Below, in pieces: positions 45,506-54,021 of a stretch of 64,000 nt of DNA (position 1 is the stretch's first letter; the number at the start of each line of letters is the position of its first letter). Source of the stretch: VMDJ01 sp038144195 (GTDB taxonomy: Bacteria > Pseudomonadota > Gammaproteobacteria > Chromatiales > Chromatiaceae); the NCBI GenBank assembly GCA_038144195.1, contig JAYQNH010000002.1, positions 558,001 to 622,000 on the forward strand, written 5' to 3'. Below the pieces are notes generated by a model that did not search any database, had not been told where the DNA came from, and worked only from the letters and a program-made list of their open reading frames with translations. The translations under genes were made by a program, and so were the position numbers.

Positions 45506-46012
45506 TTACCCCAGAATCTCTTCAACAGTCTTGCCGCGCTTCGCTGCAACTTGCTCTGCATCGTTCATCTGCTTAAGACCATTGATGGTTGCACGGACAA
45601 CGTTCATTGGGTTGTTAGTACCCATTACTTTTGCCAGTACGTTGTGTACGCCAACTGCTTCGAACAATGCACGCATTGCACCTCCGGCGATGATACCGGT
45701 ACCTTCAGAAGCTGGTTGCATGTAAACGCGAGCTGCGCCATGACGACCGTAAAGCGGATATTGAACGGTACCGTTCTTCAACTTCACAGAAACCATGTTG
45801 CGACGAGCTTGCTCCATCGCTTTTTGTACTGCCAAAGGAACTTCCTTTGATTTACCAGTACCGTAACCTACGCGGCCATTACCATCGCCAACAACAACCA
45901 TTGCTGCGAAACTGAATACACGACCACCTTTAACAACTTTAGCTACACGGTTTACACCAATAAGCTTTTCAATCATGTCGTCGCCAGCTGGCTTGTTTTC
46001 ATAATTTGCCAT
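45506..46012 (-). CDS. rpsE: 30S ribosomal protein S5
   Basis: A 168-residue S5 with the double-stranded RNA-binding fold (GVNRVAKVVKGGRVFSFAAM and VVGDGNGRVGYGTGKSKEVP) and the GTGIIAGGAMRALFEAVGVH motif. Intact, in standard spc-operon order after rplR. Confidence 0.97.
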   Translation of the reverse strand: MANYENKPAGDDMIEKLIGVNRVAKVVKGGRVFSFAAMVVVGDGNGRVGYGTGKSKEVPLAVQKAMEQARRNMVSVKLKNGTVQYPLYGRHGAARVYMQPASEGTGIIAGGAMRALFEAVGVHNVLAKVMGTNNPMNVVRATINGLKQMNDAEQVAAKRGKTVEEILG

Positions 46013-46023
46013 TATTCGACTCC

Positions 46024-46380
46024 TTAGAACTCAAGACCGGCTTCACGCGCTGCATCAGCCAAAGCTTTTACGCGACCGTGATAACGGAAACCAGAACGAT
46101 CAAACGCAACGCGCTCGATACCTTTTGCTTTTGCACGCTCAGCAATTGCTTTTCCTACAACGGTAGCCGCTGCAATGTTGCCATTGTGACCAGTGATCTC
46201 AGCTGCTAGAGCCCTATCGACCGTTGATGCTGTTGCAATCACTTCAGCACCATTAGGCGCAATGATTTGAGCGTAGATGTGACGAGGGGTGCGATGAACC
46301 GTTAACCGGTTTTCACCCAACTCACGGATTTTTGCACGTGCACGAGTTGCACGACGTAAACGAGATGTTTTCTTATCCAT
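46024..46380 (-). CDS. rplR: 50S ribosomal protein L18
   Basis: A 118-residue 5S rRNA-binding protein, MDKKTSRLRRATRARAKIRE then NRLTVHRTPRHIYAQIIAPN and the C-terminal FDRSGFRYHGRVKALADAAR. Intact. Confidence 0.97.
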   Translation of the reverse strand: MDKKTSRLRRATRARAKIRELGENRLTVHRTPRHIYAQIIAPNGAEVIATASTVDRALAAEITGHNGNIAAATVVGKAIAERAKAKGIERVAFDRSGFRYHGRVKALADAAREAGLEF

Positions 46381-46391
46381 CGTACTAACCC

Positions 46392-46925
46392 TTATTTCTT
46401 CTTAGCTTCTTTACGGACAACATGCTCATCAGCGTAACGAACACCCTTACCTTTATAAGGCTCTGGTGGACGGTATGCGCGGATTTCAGATGCTACCTGG
46501 CCAACAACCTGCTTATCGCTGCCAGTTACAACAATCTCAGTTTGAGAAGGTGTTTCAACAGTGATGCCTGCAGGCACTGGGTAATCAACCGGATGAGAGA
46601 AACCAAGGTTCAGACTAAGGGTGTTACCTTTTGCTTGCGCACGGTAACCAACACCGATCAGTTGCAGCTTCTTGGTGAAGCCTTCAGAACAACCAACCAC
46701 CATGTTGTTAACCAAAGAACGCATGGTGCCAGCCATAGCCCAACCAGACTTTGACTCTTCAGCTGGAGTTACTGTGACAACGTCGCCATCAACAGAAACA
46801 GTCGCTAACTCATGAACATTCAATTCCAAAGAACCTTTGCCACCTTTAACAGCAACGTGTTGGCCATTGATGGTGATGTCAGTGCCCTTTGGCAGATTAA
46901 TAGGCGCTTTTGCGATTCGTGACAT
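46392..46925 (-). CDS. rplF: 50S ribosomal protein L6
   Basis: A 177-residue protein, MSRIAKAPINLPKGTDITIN, with two similar L6 repeats and the C-terminal EPYKGKGVRYADEHVVRKEA. Intact and of normal length. Confidence 0.97.
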   Translation of the reverse strand: MSRIAKAPINLPKGTDITINGQHVAVKGGKGSLELNVHELATVSVDGDVVTVTPAEESKSGWAMAGTMRSLVNNMVVGCSEGFTKKLQLIGVGYRAQAKGNTLSLNLGFSHPVDYPVPAGITVETPSQTEIVVTGSDKQVVGQVASEIRAYRPPEPYKGKGVRYADEHVVRKEAKKK

Positions 46926-46936
46926 GTCTATACTCC

Positions 46937-47332
46937 TTATGCAACGTACGCGATGACTTCGCCGCCGTGACCTTGCTTGCGCGCTTCACGGTCTGTCATT
47001 ACGCCTTTAGAAGTAGAAACAATAGCGATACCCAAACCACCACGTACACGAGGAAGCTCATCGCGACCTTTATAGATACGTAGACCTGGGCGGCTAACAC
47101 GCTTGATAAAGTCGATAACAGGTGCGCCCTGGAAATATTTCAGCGCAACTTCAATGGCAGGCTTGCCATCCATTTCGACTTCAGCGAAATCAATAATATA
47201 GCCTTCGTCTTTCAAGACCTTGGCAATAGCCGACTTCTTTTTAGAAGCTGGCATACGCACAGACGACTTATTTGCCGCCTGGCCGTTGCGGATGCGAGTC
47301 AACATGTCCGCAATCGGATCCGACATACTCAT
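46937..47332 (-). CDS. rpsH: 30S ribosomal protein S8
   Basis: A 131-residue protein, SDPIADMLTRIRNGQAANKS near the start and IVSTSKGVMTDREARKQGHG near the end. In E. coli S8 also autoregulates the spc operon by binding its mRNA. The ATG at 47332 has GGAG eight bases away. It is preceded by a 137-base spacer, unusually long for this cluster. Confidence 0.96.
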   Translation of the reverse strand: MSMSDPIADMLTRIRNGQAANKSSVRMPASKKKSAIAKVLKDEGYIIDFAEVEMDGKPAIEVALKYFQGAPVIDFIKRVSRPGLRIYKGRDELPRVRGGLGIAIVSTSKGVMTDREARKQGHGGEVIAYVA

Positions 47333-47382
47333 TTTCGAGTCTCCTTTAGGTCAGCCACTATCGTAGTAGTGCGATACCCGGA

Positions 47383-47425
47383 TGAATAAAACACGGCCCC
47401 CAATTTAGGGAGCCGCGAATTCTAT
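47383..47425 (-). promoter_or_regulatory. Internal promoter-like element and hairpin between rpsN and rpsH
   Basis: In the minus-strand reading, TATAGAAT (47418-47425) is followed by a hairpin of GGCTCCC (47407-47413) with GGGGGCC (47394-47400) and a GTGTTTTAT run, a terminator-like or attenuator-like element. No good -35 lies 17 bases ahead of the -10-like box. Confidence 0.4.
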
Positions 47426-47469
47426 ACAAGTCAGGCCAGTAAATCTAGCCCTTTTTGCAGCTAACTGGC

Positions 47470-47774
47470 TTACCAGCTTGCCTTTTTAGGCCTGGAACTT
47501 CGCCGCGCATCGCTGCTTCACGCAACTTATTACGGCAAAGGCCAAATTTGCGGTAAACCGCGTGTGGACGACCTGAAACACGGCAGCGACGTTGCTGACG
47601 GCTTGGGCTCGCATCACGAGGCAGTATCTGCAGTGCTGCCACAGCAACATCAATCTCTTCAGGTGATTTGCTGCGGTCATTAATGATTGCTTTCAACTCA
47701 GCGCGCTTGTCAGCGAACTTGTTGGCTGCTTTTGAACGCTTGGCCTCACGGGCCCACATGCTCTTCTTTGCCAT
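47470..47774 (-). CDS. rpsN: 30S ribosomal protein S14, frameshifted end
   Basis: A 101-residue S14 of the long form without the zinc-binding C-x2-C motif. It starts MAKKSMWAREAKRSKAANKF and contains GRPHAVYRKFGLCRNKLREA. One A is missing from the AAAAA run near 47483; restoring it gives VPGLKKASW and the normal stop, in place of the odd RQAGKPVSCKKG tail of the uncorrected reading. Confidence 0.94.
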
Positions 47775-47786
47775 AATCCTGTCCGA

Positions 47787-48323
47787 TTATTTGAACGGGA
47801 AGTTGAAGCTGTCGAGTAAGGCACGGCCTTCTTCGTCAGTACGCGCAGATGTGGTGATGGTGATATCCATACCGCGAATTGCGTCAACTTTATCGTATTC
47901 AATTTCTGGGAAGATAATCTGCTCTTTCACGCCCATGCTGTAATTGCCACGGCCGTCGAAAGATTTAGCTGATACACCGCGGAAGTCACGTACACGTGGC
48001 AATGCGATAGATACCAGACGATCCAAGAATTCGTACATGCGCTCACGACGCAAAGTAACTTTACAACCGATAGGCCAGCCATCACGAATCTTAAAGCCAG
48101 CAACTGATTTGCGTGCTTTAGTCACGATAACCTTTTGACCTGCAATCGCTTGCATGTCGTTAACTGCGAATTCCATATTCTTTTTGTCGCCTACCGCTTC
48201 ACCGACACCCATGTTCAGAGTGATCTTCTCAATGCGCGGTACTTCCATAACGCTCTTGTAGCCAAATTTCTCGACTAGCGCTGGTACGACTGTATTTTTG
48301 TAGTGATCTTGTAAACGAGACAT
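47787..48323 (-). CDS. rplE: 50S ribosomal protein L5
   Basis: A 178-residue 5S rRNA-binding protein with EVPRIEKITLNMGVGEAVGD, the basic RERMYEFLDRLVSIALPRVR and the C-terminal GMDITITTSARTDEEGRALL. The start at 48323 (MSRLQDHYKN) is canonical; the frame extends 21 codons upstream without similarity. Confidence 0.96.
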   Translation of the reverse strand: MSRLQDHYKNTVVPALVEKFGYKSVMEVPRIEKITLNMGVGEAVGDKKNMEFAVNDMQAIAGQKVIVTKARKSVAGFKIRDGWPIGCKVTLRRERMYEFLDRLVSIALPRVRDFRGVSAKSFDGRGNYSMGVKEQIIFPEIEYDKVDAIRGMDITITTSARTDEEGRALLDSFNFPFK

Positions 48324-48333
48324 CGATCCAACC

Positions 48334-48651
48334 TCAAACGTCAACGACTTCGCCGTTAGACTTAAATACGCGAACCTTACGACCATCGTCTAGGATCTTA
48401 AAACCTACGCGATCGCCTTTATCGGTTGCAGGGTTAAACAAGGCTACGTTAGAAATATCCATCGGCATTTCTTTATCAACGATGCCACCAGGCTCACCCG
48501 CATTTGGGTTTGGCTTGGTGTGCTTCTTAGCCAAGTTAATGTTTTCTACGACTACTCGGTCATCTGCCACTGATAAAACAGTGCCGCGCTTGCCTTTATC
48601 TTTACCAGCAAGAACGATGACATCGTCGCCTTTACGAATACGTGCTGCCAT
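48334..48651 (-). CDS. rplX: 50S ribosomal protein L24
   Basis: A 105-residue assembly-initiating protein with the KOW motif GDDVIVLAGKDKGKRGTVLS and KKHTKPNPNAGEPGGIVDKE. Intact. Confidence 0.97.
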   Translation of the reverse strand: MAARIRKGDDVIVLAGKDKGKRGTVLSVADDRVVVENINLAKKHTKPNPNAGEPGGIVDKEMPMDISNVALFNPATDKGDRVGFKILDDGRKVRVFKSNGEVVDV

Positions 48652-48661
48652 GTCAATTACC

Positions 48662-49030
48662 TCACAGTACTTCTGGAGCCAGTGACACGATCTTCATGAA
48701 TCGTTCGCCACGAAGCTCACGAGTCACAGGGCCGAAGATACGCGTACCGATAGGCGCCAAGTTGCTATTCAACAACACTGCCGCATTACCGTCGAAACGG
48801 ATCAAAGAACCGTCTGCACGACGAACACCTTTACGTGTACGAACAACAACTGCGTTGTACACATCACCTTTTTTGACCTTGCCGCGCGGAAGAGCATCTT
48901 TAATAGATACTTTGATGACATCACCAATTCCGGCGTAACGACGGTGCGAGCCACCCAGTACTTTGATGCACTGAACGCGTTTCGCTCCGCTGTTGTCAGC
49001 AACATCCAGCATTGATTGCATCTGGATCAT
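48662..49030 (-). CDS. rplN: 50S ribosomal protein L14
   Basis: A 122-residue protein, MIQMQSMLDVADNSGAKRVQ, with the C-terminal GPVTRELRGERFMKIVSLAP. It lies 35 bases after rpsQ. Intact. Confidence 0.97.
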   Translation of the reverse strand: MIQMQSMLDVADNSGAKRVQCIKVLGGSHRRYAGIGDVIKVSIKDALPRGKVKKGDVYNAVVVRTRKGVRRADGSLIRFDGNAAVLLNSNLAPIGTRIFGPVTRELRGERFMKIVSLAPEVL

Positions 49031-49065
49031 GACACTACCCCAATATAAATCTTAAATTCGTTAAC

Positions 49066-49329
49066 TTAGTTTGGACGCTCAACCAATTTGGTGAACTTCC
49101 AAGTTTTAGTTTTTGACAGTGGACGGCACTGCTCAACAACCACTACGTCACCGATCTGGCATTCGTTGTTCGCATCGTGCGCGTGCACTTTGGTTGAACG
49201 ACGAACGAACTTACCGTAGATCGGGTGCTTAACACGACGCTCGATAAGAACGGTGATGGTCTTGTCCATCTTGTCACTAACAACGCGACCCTGCAGGGTG
49301 CGGTTATCTACAGTTTCCTGCTTACTCAT
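49066..49329 (-). CDS. rpsQ: 30S ribosomal protein S17
   Basis: An 87-residue OB-fold protein with RTLQGRVVSDKMDKTITVLI and CQIGDVVVVEQCRPLSKTKT. The ATG overlaps the rpmC stop. Confidence 0.97.
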   Translation of the reverse strand: MSKQETVDNRTLQGRVVSDKMDKTITVLIERRVKHPIYGKFVRRSTKVHAHDANNECQIGDVVVVEQCRPLSKTKTWKFTKLVERPN

Positions 49330-49526
49330 GCTTCACCTGCCTGACGCTGTGCGTTAATTTGAGTTTTAACGCGTGCAATGTTACGGCGAACCTCTTTTAC
49401 CAGGTGTGGACGAGCCAACTGACCGGTACCAGACTGCATGCGCAGATTAAATTGCTCTTTGAGCAACTCTTCTAATGTCTCACGCAATTCAGCTTGAGAC
49501 TTACCTACTAGTTCACTTGCTTTCAT
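49326..49526 (-). CDS. rpmC: 50S ribosomal protein L29
   Basis: A 66-residue two-helix protein, MKASELVGKSQAELRETLEE then LKEQFNLRMQSGTGQLARPH. Both ends overlap neighbours, so translation is coupled. Confidence 0.97.
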   Translation of the reverse strand: MKASELVGKSQAELRETLEELLKEQFNLRMQSGTGQLARPHLVKEVRRNIARVKTQINAQRQAGEA

Positions 49527-49939
49527 CAGAGAACCATCCGTTTAACAAATGTGGTGCTGAATGGAAGCTTTGCTGATGCCAAGCCAAATGCTTGACGAGC
49601 CAACTCTTCAGAAACGCCTTCGATCTCATAAATCATGCGACCTGGCTGAATCTGCGCTACCCAGTATTCAACGTTACCCTTACCTTTACCCATACGAACC
49701 TCAAGAGGCTTCTTAGTGATCGGCTTGTCTGGGAATACACGAATCCACAGCTTACCGCCACGCTTTACCGTACGAGTGATAGTACGACGACCCGCTTCAA
49801 TCTGACGTGCAGTCATGCGACCACGCGCAGTTGCTTTCAGACCGAACTCACCAAAGCTAACTTTGTTGCCGCTTTGTGCAAGACCGCGGTTACGACCTTT
49901 GTGTTGTTTACGAAACTTTGTACGTTTTGGCTGCAGCAT
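49526..49939 (-). CDS. rplP: 50S ribosomal protein L16
   Basis: A 137-residue peptidyl-transferase-centre protein, MLQPKRTKFRKQHKGRNRGL then FGLKATARGRMTARQIEAGR and WVAQIQPGRMIYEIEGVSEE. The start lies three bases after rpsC. Intact. Confidence 0.97.
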   Translation of the reverse strand: MLQPKRTKFRKQHKGRNRGLAQSGNKVSFGEFGLKATARGRMTARQIEAGRRTITRTVKRGGKLWIRVFPDKPITKKPLEVRMGKGKGNVEYWVAQIQPGRMIYEIEGVSEELARQAFGLASAKLPFSTTFVKRMVL

Positions 49940-49942
49940 GTC

Positions 49943-50635
49943 TTAACCCTTCTTACCCGCAGCTTTGCCTTCTTTCGCATCCGCTTCAACAGCGTTGTTG
50001 CGATTGTCGCCGTAAACCTCACCCTTGAAGATCCAGGTCTTAATACCAATGATCCCGTAGGTGGTTAGCGCTTCAGCAAAACCGTAATCAATGTCAGCAC
50101 GCAATGTGTGAAGAGGCACACGACCTTCACGGTACCACTCGCTACGAGCGATCTCAGCGCCGTTCAAACGTCCTGCGATATTTACCTTCACACCTTCAGC
50201 ACCAAGACGCATTGCATTTTGTACCGCGCGCTTCATCGCACGACGGAACATGATGCGGCGCTCGAGCTGCTGAGCGATTCCTTCTGATACTAACTGCGCA
50301 TCAAGCTCAGGCTTGCGGATCTCTTCAATGCTGATATGCACTGGGATACCCATGCGACCTGAAACTTCTTTACGCAAAGCGTCGATATCTTCACCTTTCT
50401 TACCGATCACCAAACCTGGGCGAGCAGTGTGAATAGTGATGTGAGCATTCTTCGCTGGACGGTCGATCTGAATACGGCTAACTGACGCCTGCTTCAGCTT
50501 CTCTTTCAAGAAGTCACGAACTTCCAAGTCGGTGTTCAACAAATCAGCATAGTCTTTGCTGTCTGCGTACCACTTTGAAGTCCAGTCCGACACGATGCCG
50601 AGACGAATACCATTTGGATGTACTTTCTGGCCCAT
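49943..50635 (-). CDS. rpsC: 30S ribosomal protein S3
   Basis: A 230-residue mRNA-entry protein, MGQKVHPNGIRLGIVSDWTS, with KH domain GLVIGKKGEDIDALRKEVSG and C-terminal YREGRVPLHTLRADIDYGFA. A basic tail ends in GKKG. Intact. Confidence 0.97.
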   Translation of the reverse strand: MGQKVHPNGIRLGIVSDWTSKWYADSKDYADLLNTDLEVRDFLKEKLKQASVSRIQIDRPAKNAHITIHTARPGLVIGKKGEDIDALRKEVSGRMGIPVHISIEEIRKPELDAQLVSEGIAQQLERRIMFRRAMKRAVQNAMRLGAEGVKVNIAGRLNGAEIARSEWYREGRVPLHTLRADIDYGFAEALTTYGIIGIKTWIFKGEVYGDNRNNAVEADAKEGKAAGKKG

Positions 50636-50646
50636 AACTATTCCGC

Positions 50647-50978
50647 TTACTCATCCGCCACAGTGACGGTAATGTGACTGGTGCGCTTAAGGATGCGAGT
50701 ACCGCGACCTTTAGCACGTGCACGAAGACGCTTCATTGTTGGGCCTTCGTCTACACAGACAGTCTTAACTTTCAATTCATCGATGTCAGCACCTTCATTG
50801 TTTTCTGCGTTAGCAATTGCAGAATCCAGTACTTTCTTCATCAATGCAGCGCCCTTCTTCTTGCTAAAAGAAGTGTATTTAGCGCCTGCTCTACAGGAAG
50901 ACCGCGAATTTGGTCAGCAACCAAACGGCCTTTCTGTGCAGAGAGACGCGCGAAGCGCAGTTTTGCTAAAGCTTGCAT
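50647..50978 (-). CDS. rplV: 50S ribosomal protein L22, frameshifted
   Basis: A 110-residue tunnel protein. From the ATG at 50978 the frame reads MQALAKLRFARLSAQKGRLV then DQIRGLPVEQALNTL. A base missing near 50873 must be restored to continue FSKKKGAALMKKVLDSAIAN. The C-terminal CVDEGPTMKRLRARAKGRGT and hairpin are normal. Confidence 0.93.
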
Positions 50979-50990
50979 TTCTCTCTCCTA

Positions 50991-51266
50991 TTACTTCTTG
51001 GTCTTCTTATCCGCATCGTGACCACGGTAGTTACGTGTCAATGCAAATTCACCAAGCTTGTGGCCAACCATCTGTTCGTTCACAAGAACTGGAACATGCT
51101 GTTTGCCGTTATGTACAGCGATCGTCAGACCAACCATATCTGGGCTGATCATCGAACGGCGAGACCAAGTTTTGATCGGCTTACGATCATTGTTAGCACG
51201 TGCCGTTTCCACCTTCTTCGCAAGATGGAGATCGATAAAAGGACCTTTACGGATTGAACGAGGCAT
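50991..51266 (-). CDS. rpsS: 30S ribosomal protein S19
   Basis: A 91-residue protein, MPRSIRKGPFIDLHLAKKVE, then KTWSRRSMISPDMVGLTIAV and VGHKLGEFALTRNYRGHDAD. Intact. Confidence 0.97.
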   Translation of the reverse strand: MPRSIRKGPFIDLHLAKKVETARANNDRKPIKTWSRRSMISPDMVGLTIAVHNGKQHVPVLVNEQMVGHKLGEFALTRNYRGHDADKKTKK

Positions 51267-51284
51267 ACCTTTCTACTCCACCTA

Positions 51285-52112
51285 TTACTTGCGACGACGG
51301 TCGCGAACAATGAACTTATCGGTACGCTTGTTAGAGCGTGTCTTCTTACCCTTAGTAGGTACACCCCATGGTGATACAGGATGACGACCGCCCGAAGTAC
51401 GACCTTCACCACCACCGTGTGGGTGATCCACTGGGTTCATCGCCACACCGCGAACGGTAGGACGAACACCGCGCCAACGTTGCGCACCTGCTTTACCCAA
51501 CTTCTGTAGGTTGTGCTCTGTGTTTGAAACCTCACCAAGAGTTGCGCGGCAATCACAATGGATCTTACGCATTTCACCAGAACGCAAACGTAGAGTTGCG
51601 TAGTCGCCATCACGAGCGATCATCTGCGCTGAAGTACCAGCAGAGCGTGCAATTTGAGCACCCTTACCGATCTTCATTTCGACACAGTGAACAACAGAAC
51701 CGATTGGCATGTTGCGTAGTGTCATGCAGTTACCGACTGCGATAGGCGCTTCGTTGCCTGATTGAACGGTGTCGCCAGCTTTCACACCTTTAGGTGCGAT
51801 GATGTAACGATATTCACCGTCTTCATACTTCACTAGCGCTATGTTAGCGGTGCGGTTTGGATCGTATTCAATACGTTCAACAGTACCTACAACGCCGTCT
51901 TTATTGCGCTTGAAGTCGATGATGCGATAACGCTGCTTGTGACCACCACCTTTATGACGGGTAGTGATACGACCAGCGTGGTTACGACCACCTGATTTAC
52001 TTTTCTTGTCAACAAGAGCGCGTAGAGGGCCACCCTTGTGCAAGCCTTCACTCTTCACTCGAACAACGTGACGTTGGCCCGGTGAAGTCGGTTTTGATTT
52101 AGCAATAGCCAT
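51285..52112 (-). CDS. rplB: 50S ribosomal protein L2
   Basis: A 275-residue protein with NHAGRITTRHKGGGHKQRYR, the MNPVDHPHGGGEGRTSGGRH core essential for peptidyl transfer and the C-terminal basic tail KFIVRDRRRK. Intact. Confidence 0.97.
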   Translation of the reverse strand: MAIAKSKPTSPGQRHVVRVKSEGLHKGGPLRALVDKKSKSGGRNHAGRITTRHKGGGHKQRYRIIDFKRNKDGVVGTVERIEYDPNRTANIALVKYEDGEYRYIIAPKGVKAGDTVQSGNEAPIAVGNCMTLRNMPIGSVVHCVEMKIGKGAQIARSAGTSAQMIARDGDYATLRLRSGEMRKIHCDCRATLGEVSNTEHNLQKLGKAGAQRWRGVRPTVRGVAMNPVDHPHGGGEGRTSGGRHPVSPWGVPTKGKKTRSNKRTDKFIVRDRRRK

Positions 52113-52142
52113 GATCTTAATCCGCTATACCTTGCGAGACGC

Positions 52143-52439
52143 TTACGCGCCCTCTGCGAAGTTGATGTCTTGACCTGACGCTAAGCGAACATAGGCCTTT
52201 TTCCAATCAGCACGCTTACAGAAACGCTGACCAAAACGCTTAGTTTTGCCCTTTACGTTCAGTACCTGAATCTTTTCAACGTTGACTTCAAACAACATTT
52301 CAACAGCTGCTTTGATTTCAGGTTTAGTTGCGTCAGTAGCAACTTTAAAAGCGAACTGGTTACCCGATTCTGCAGCGCTCACGCTCTTTTCAGAGACAAC
52401 TGGGCCGAGCAGAACTTTCAACAAACGTTCTTTATTCAT
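52143..52439 (-). CDS. rplW: 50S ribosomal protein L23
   Basis: A 98-residue protein at the tunnel exit. It reads MNKERLLKVLLGPVVSEKSV, then VNVEKIQVLNVKGKTKRFGQ. The ATG overlaps the rplD stop by four bases. Confidence 0.97.
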   Translation of the reverse strand: MNKERLLKVLLGPVVSEKSVSAAESGNQFAFKVATDATKPEIKAAVEMLFEVNVEKIQVLNVKGKTKRFGQRFCKRADWKKAYVRLASGQDINFAEGA

Positions 52440-53035
52440 GCCAATTTCTCCTCAAGCATCTTCAATGCGCCAGCAGTGATGACGACTTTGTCGAAACCGA
52501 TCAATGAAACAGGATCAACCTCAGCTACGGTGCAAGTGCCAATCTTGTAAAGATTGCGTGCAGCCAACAGCAAGTTCTCATCCATCCCTTCAGTCACGAT
52601 CAAAGCTTCAGAAACATCCAACTCAGCCAACTTAGCAACCAAATCTTTGGTCTTAGGCGCAGAGATAGAGATATCGCTAACAACAACCAAACGCTCTTGA
52701 CGGACCAACTCAGAAAGAATTGAACGCAATGCACCTTGGTACATCTTGCGGTTAACTTTCTGCGCGTAGCTACGTGGCTTCGCTGCGAAAGTTACACCAC
52801 CACCAATGAAGATAGGCGCAGTTAGTGCACCGTGACGAGCACCGCCACCCTTCTGACGCTTAGACTTTTTGGTCGTGCCAGCAACTTCAGAACGAGTCTT
52901 CTGTGCTTTAGTACCTGAACGACCAGCGTTCATAAATGCGGTTACCACTTGGTGAATCAGTGCTTCTTTAAAATCAACACCGAAAACTGCATCTGATACT
53001 GAGACGGAAGCTCCACCTTGTACATTCAGATCCAT
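52436..53035 (-). CDS. rplD: 50S ribosomal protein L4
   Basis: A 199-residue protein with the rRNA-binding loop KQKGGGARHGALTAPIFIGG. In E. coli L4 represses its own S10 operon through an upstream leader. Here the S10 operon follows tuf closely, leaving no room for that leader ahead of rpsJ. Intact. Confidence 0.96.
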   Translation of the reverse strand: MDLNVQGGASVSVSDAVFGVDFKEALIHQVVTAFMNAGRSGTKAQKTRSEVAGTTKKSKRQKGGGARHGALTAPIFIGGGVTFAAKPRSYAQKVNRKMYQGALRSILSELVRQERLVVVSDISISAPKTKDLVAKLAELDVSEALIVTEGMDENLLLAARNLYKIGTCTVAEVDPVSLIGFDKVVITAGALKMLEEKLA

Positions 53036-53038
53036 GGC

Positions 53039-53689
53039 TTACCCCTTGTTCTTCATCTTGATCGCTGGAGTTACGATCACATTGCCGCCGCGAGCACCAG
53101 GAACAGCACCCTTAACCAACAGCAGATTGCGCTCAGCATCCACACGAACTACTTCGATGTTCTGGGTACAGGTGTTACGCGCACCCATATGACCAGCCAT
53201 CTTCTTACCTTTGAATACACGACCAGGTGTTTGACACTGTCCAATTGAACCAGGCGCACGGTGAGACAGTGAGTTGCCGTGAGTATTGTCTTGGCCACGG
53301 AAGTTGTGACGCTTAATACCACCTTGGAAACCTTTACCTTTGCTCACACCACGCACGTCAACTTTCTGACCTGCTTCAAAGATGTTTACATCAACAGTGC
53401 CACCCAATTCTGGCGCATCACCTTCGTGATCATCCAGACGGAATTCCCACAAACCACGACCTGCTTCAGCGTTAGCTTTTGCATAGTGGCCTGCTTCCGG
53501 CTTGTTTACTCGTGAAGCCTTTTTAGAACCGGTAGTCACTTGGATTGATGAATAACCATCAGTCTCATCACTAGCGACTTTAGTCACACGGTTCGGCTCG
53601 ACTTCGATAACGGTCACAGGAGTAGACACACCATCTTCAGAGAAGATGCGAGTCATGCCCGCTTTACGACCTACGATACCAATAGCCAT
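53039..53689 (-). CDS. rplC: 50S ribosomal protein L3
   Basis: A 216-residue protein, MAIGIVGRKAGMTRIFSEDG, with KGFQGGIKRHNFRGQDNTHG, SHRAPGSIGQCQTPGRVFKG and GHMGARNTCTQNIEVVRVDA. Intact. Confidence 0.97.
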   Translation of the reverse strand: MAIGIVGRKAGMTRIFSEDGVSTPVTVIEVEPNRVTKVASDETDGYSSIQVTTGSKKASRVNKPEAGHYAKANAEAGRGLWEFRLDDHEGDAPELGGTVDVNIFEAGQKVDVRGVSKGKGFQGGIKRHNFRGQDNTHGNSLSHRAPGSIGQCQTPGRVFKGKKMAGHMGARNTCTQNIEVVRVDAERNLLLVKGAVPGARGGNVIVTPAIKMKNKG

Positions 53690-53701
53690 TTCTACTTAAC
53701 C

Positions 53702-54013
53702 TCAGTTCAGCTTGATCTGGACGTCAACGCCAGCAGCCAAGTCCAACTTCATAAGTGCATCAACGGTTTTATCAGTCGGGTCGACGATATCCATCAAACG
53801 CTTATGGGTACGAATCTCATACTGATCACGCGCATCTTTATTAACGTGCGGAGAGATCAATACGGTGTAACGCTCTTTCTTAGTCGGCAGTGGAATTGGA
53901 CCGAGAACCTGCGCACCAGTGCGCTTAGCGGTCTCAACAATTTCACCTGCAGATTGATCAATCAAACGATGATCAAATGACTTCAGACGAATACGAATAC
54001 GTTGATTACTCAT
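53702..54013 (-). CDS. rpsJ: 30S ribosomal protein S10
   Basis: A 103-residue protein, also known as NusE, with RIRIRLKSFDHRLIDQSAGE and GPIPLPTKKERYTVLISPHV. It lies eight bases after tuf, so the S10 operon is continuous with the str operon. Intact. Confidence 0.97.
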   Translation of the reverse strand: MSNQRIRIRLKSFDHRLIDQSAGEIVETAKRTGAQVLGPIPLPTKKERYTVLISPHVNKDARDQYEIRTHKRLMDIVDPTDKTVDALMKLDLAAGVDVQIKLN

Positions 54014-54021
54014 TGCTTAAA

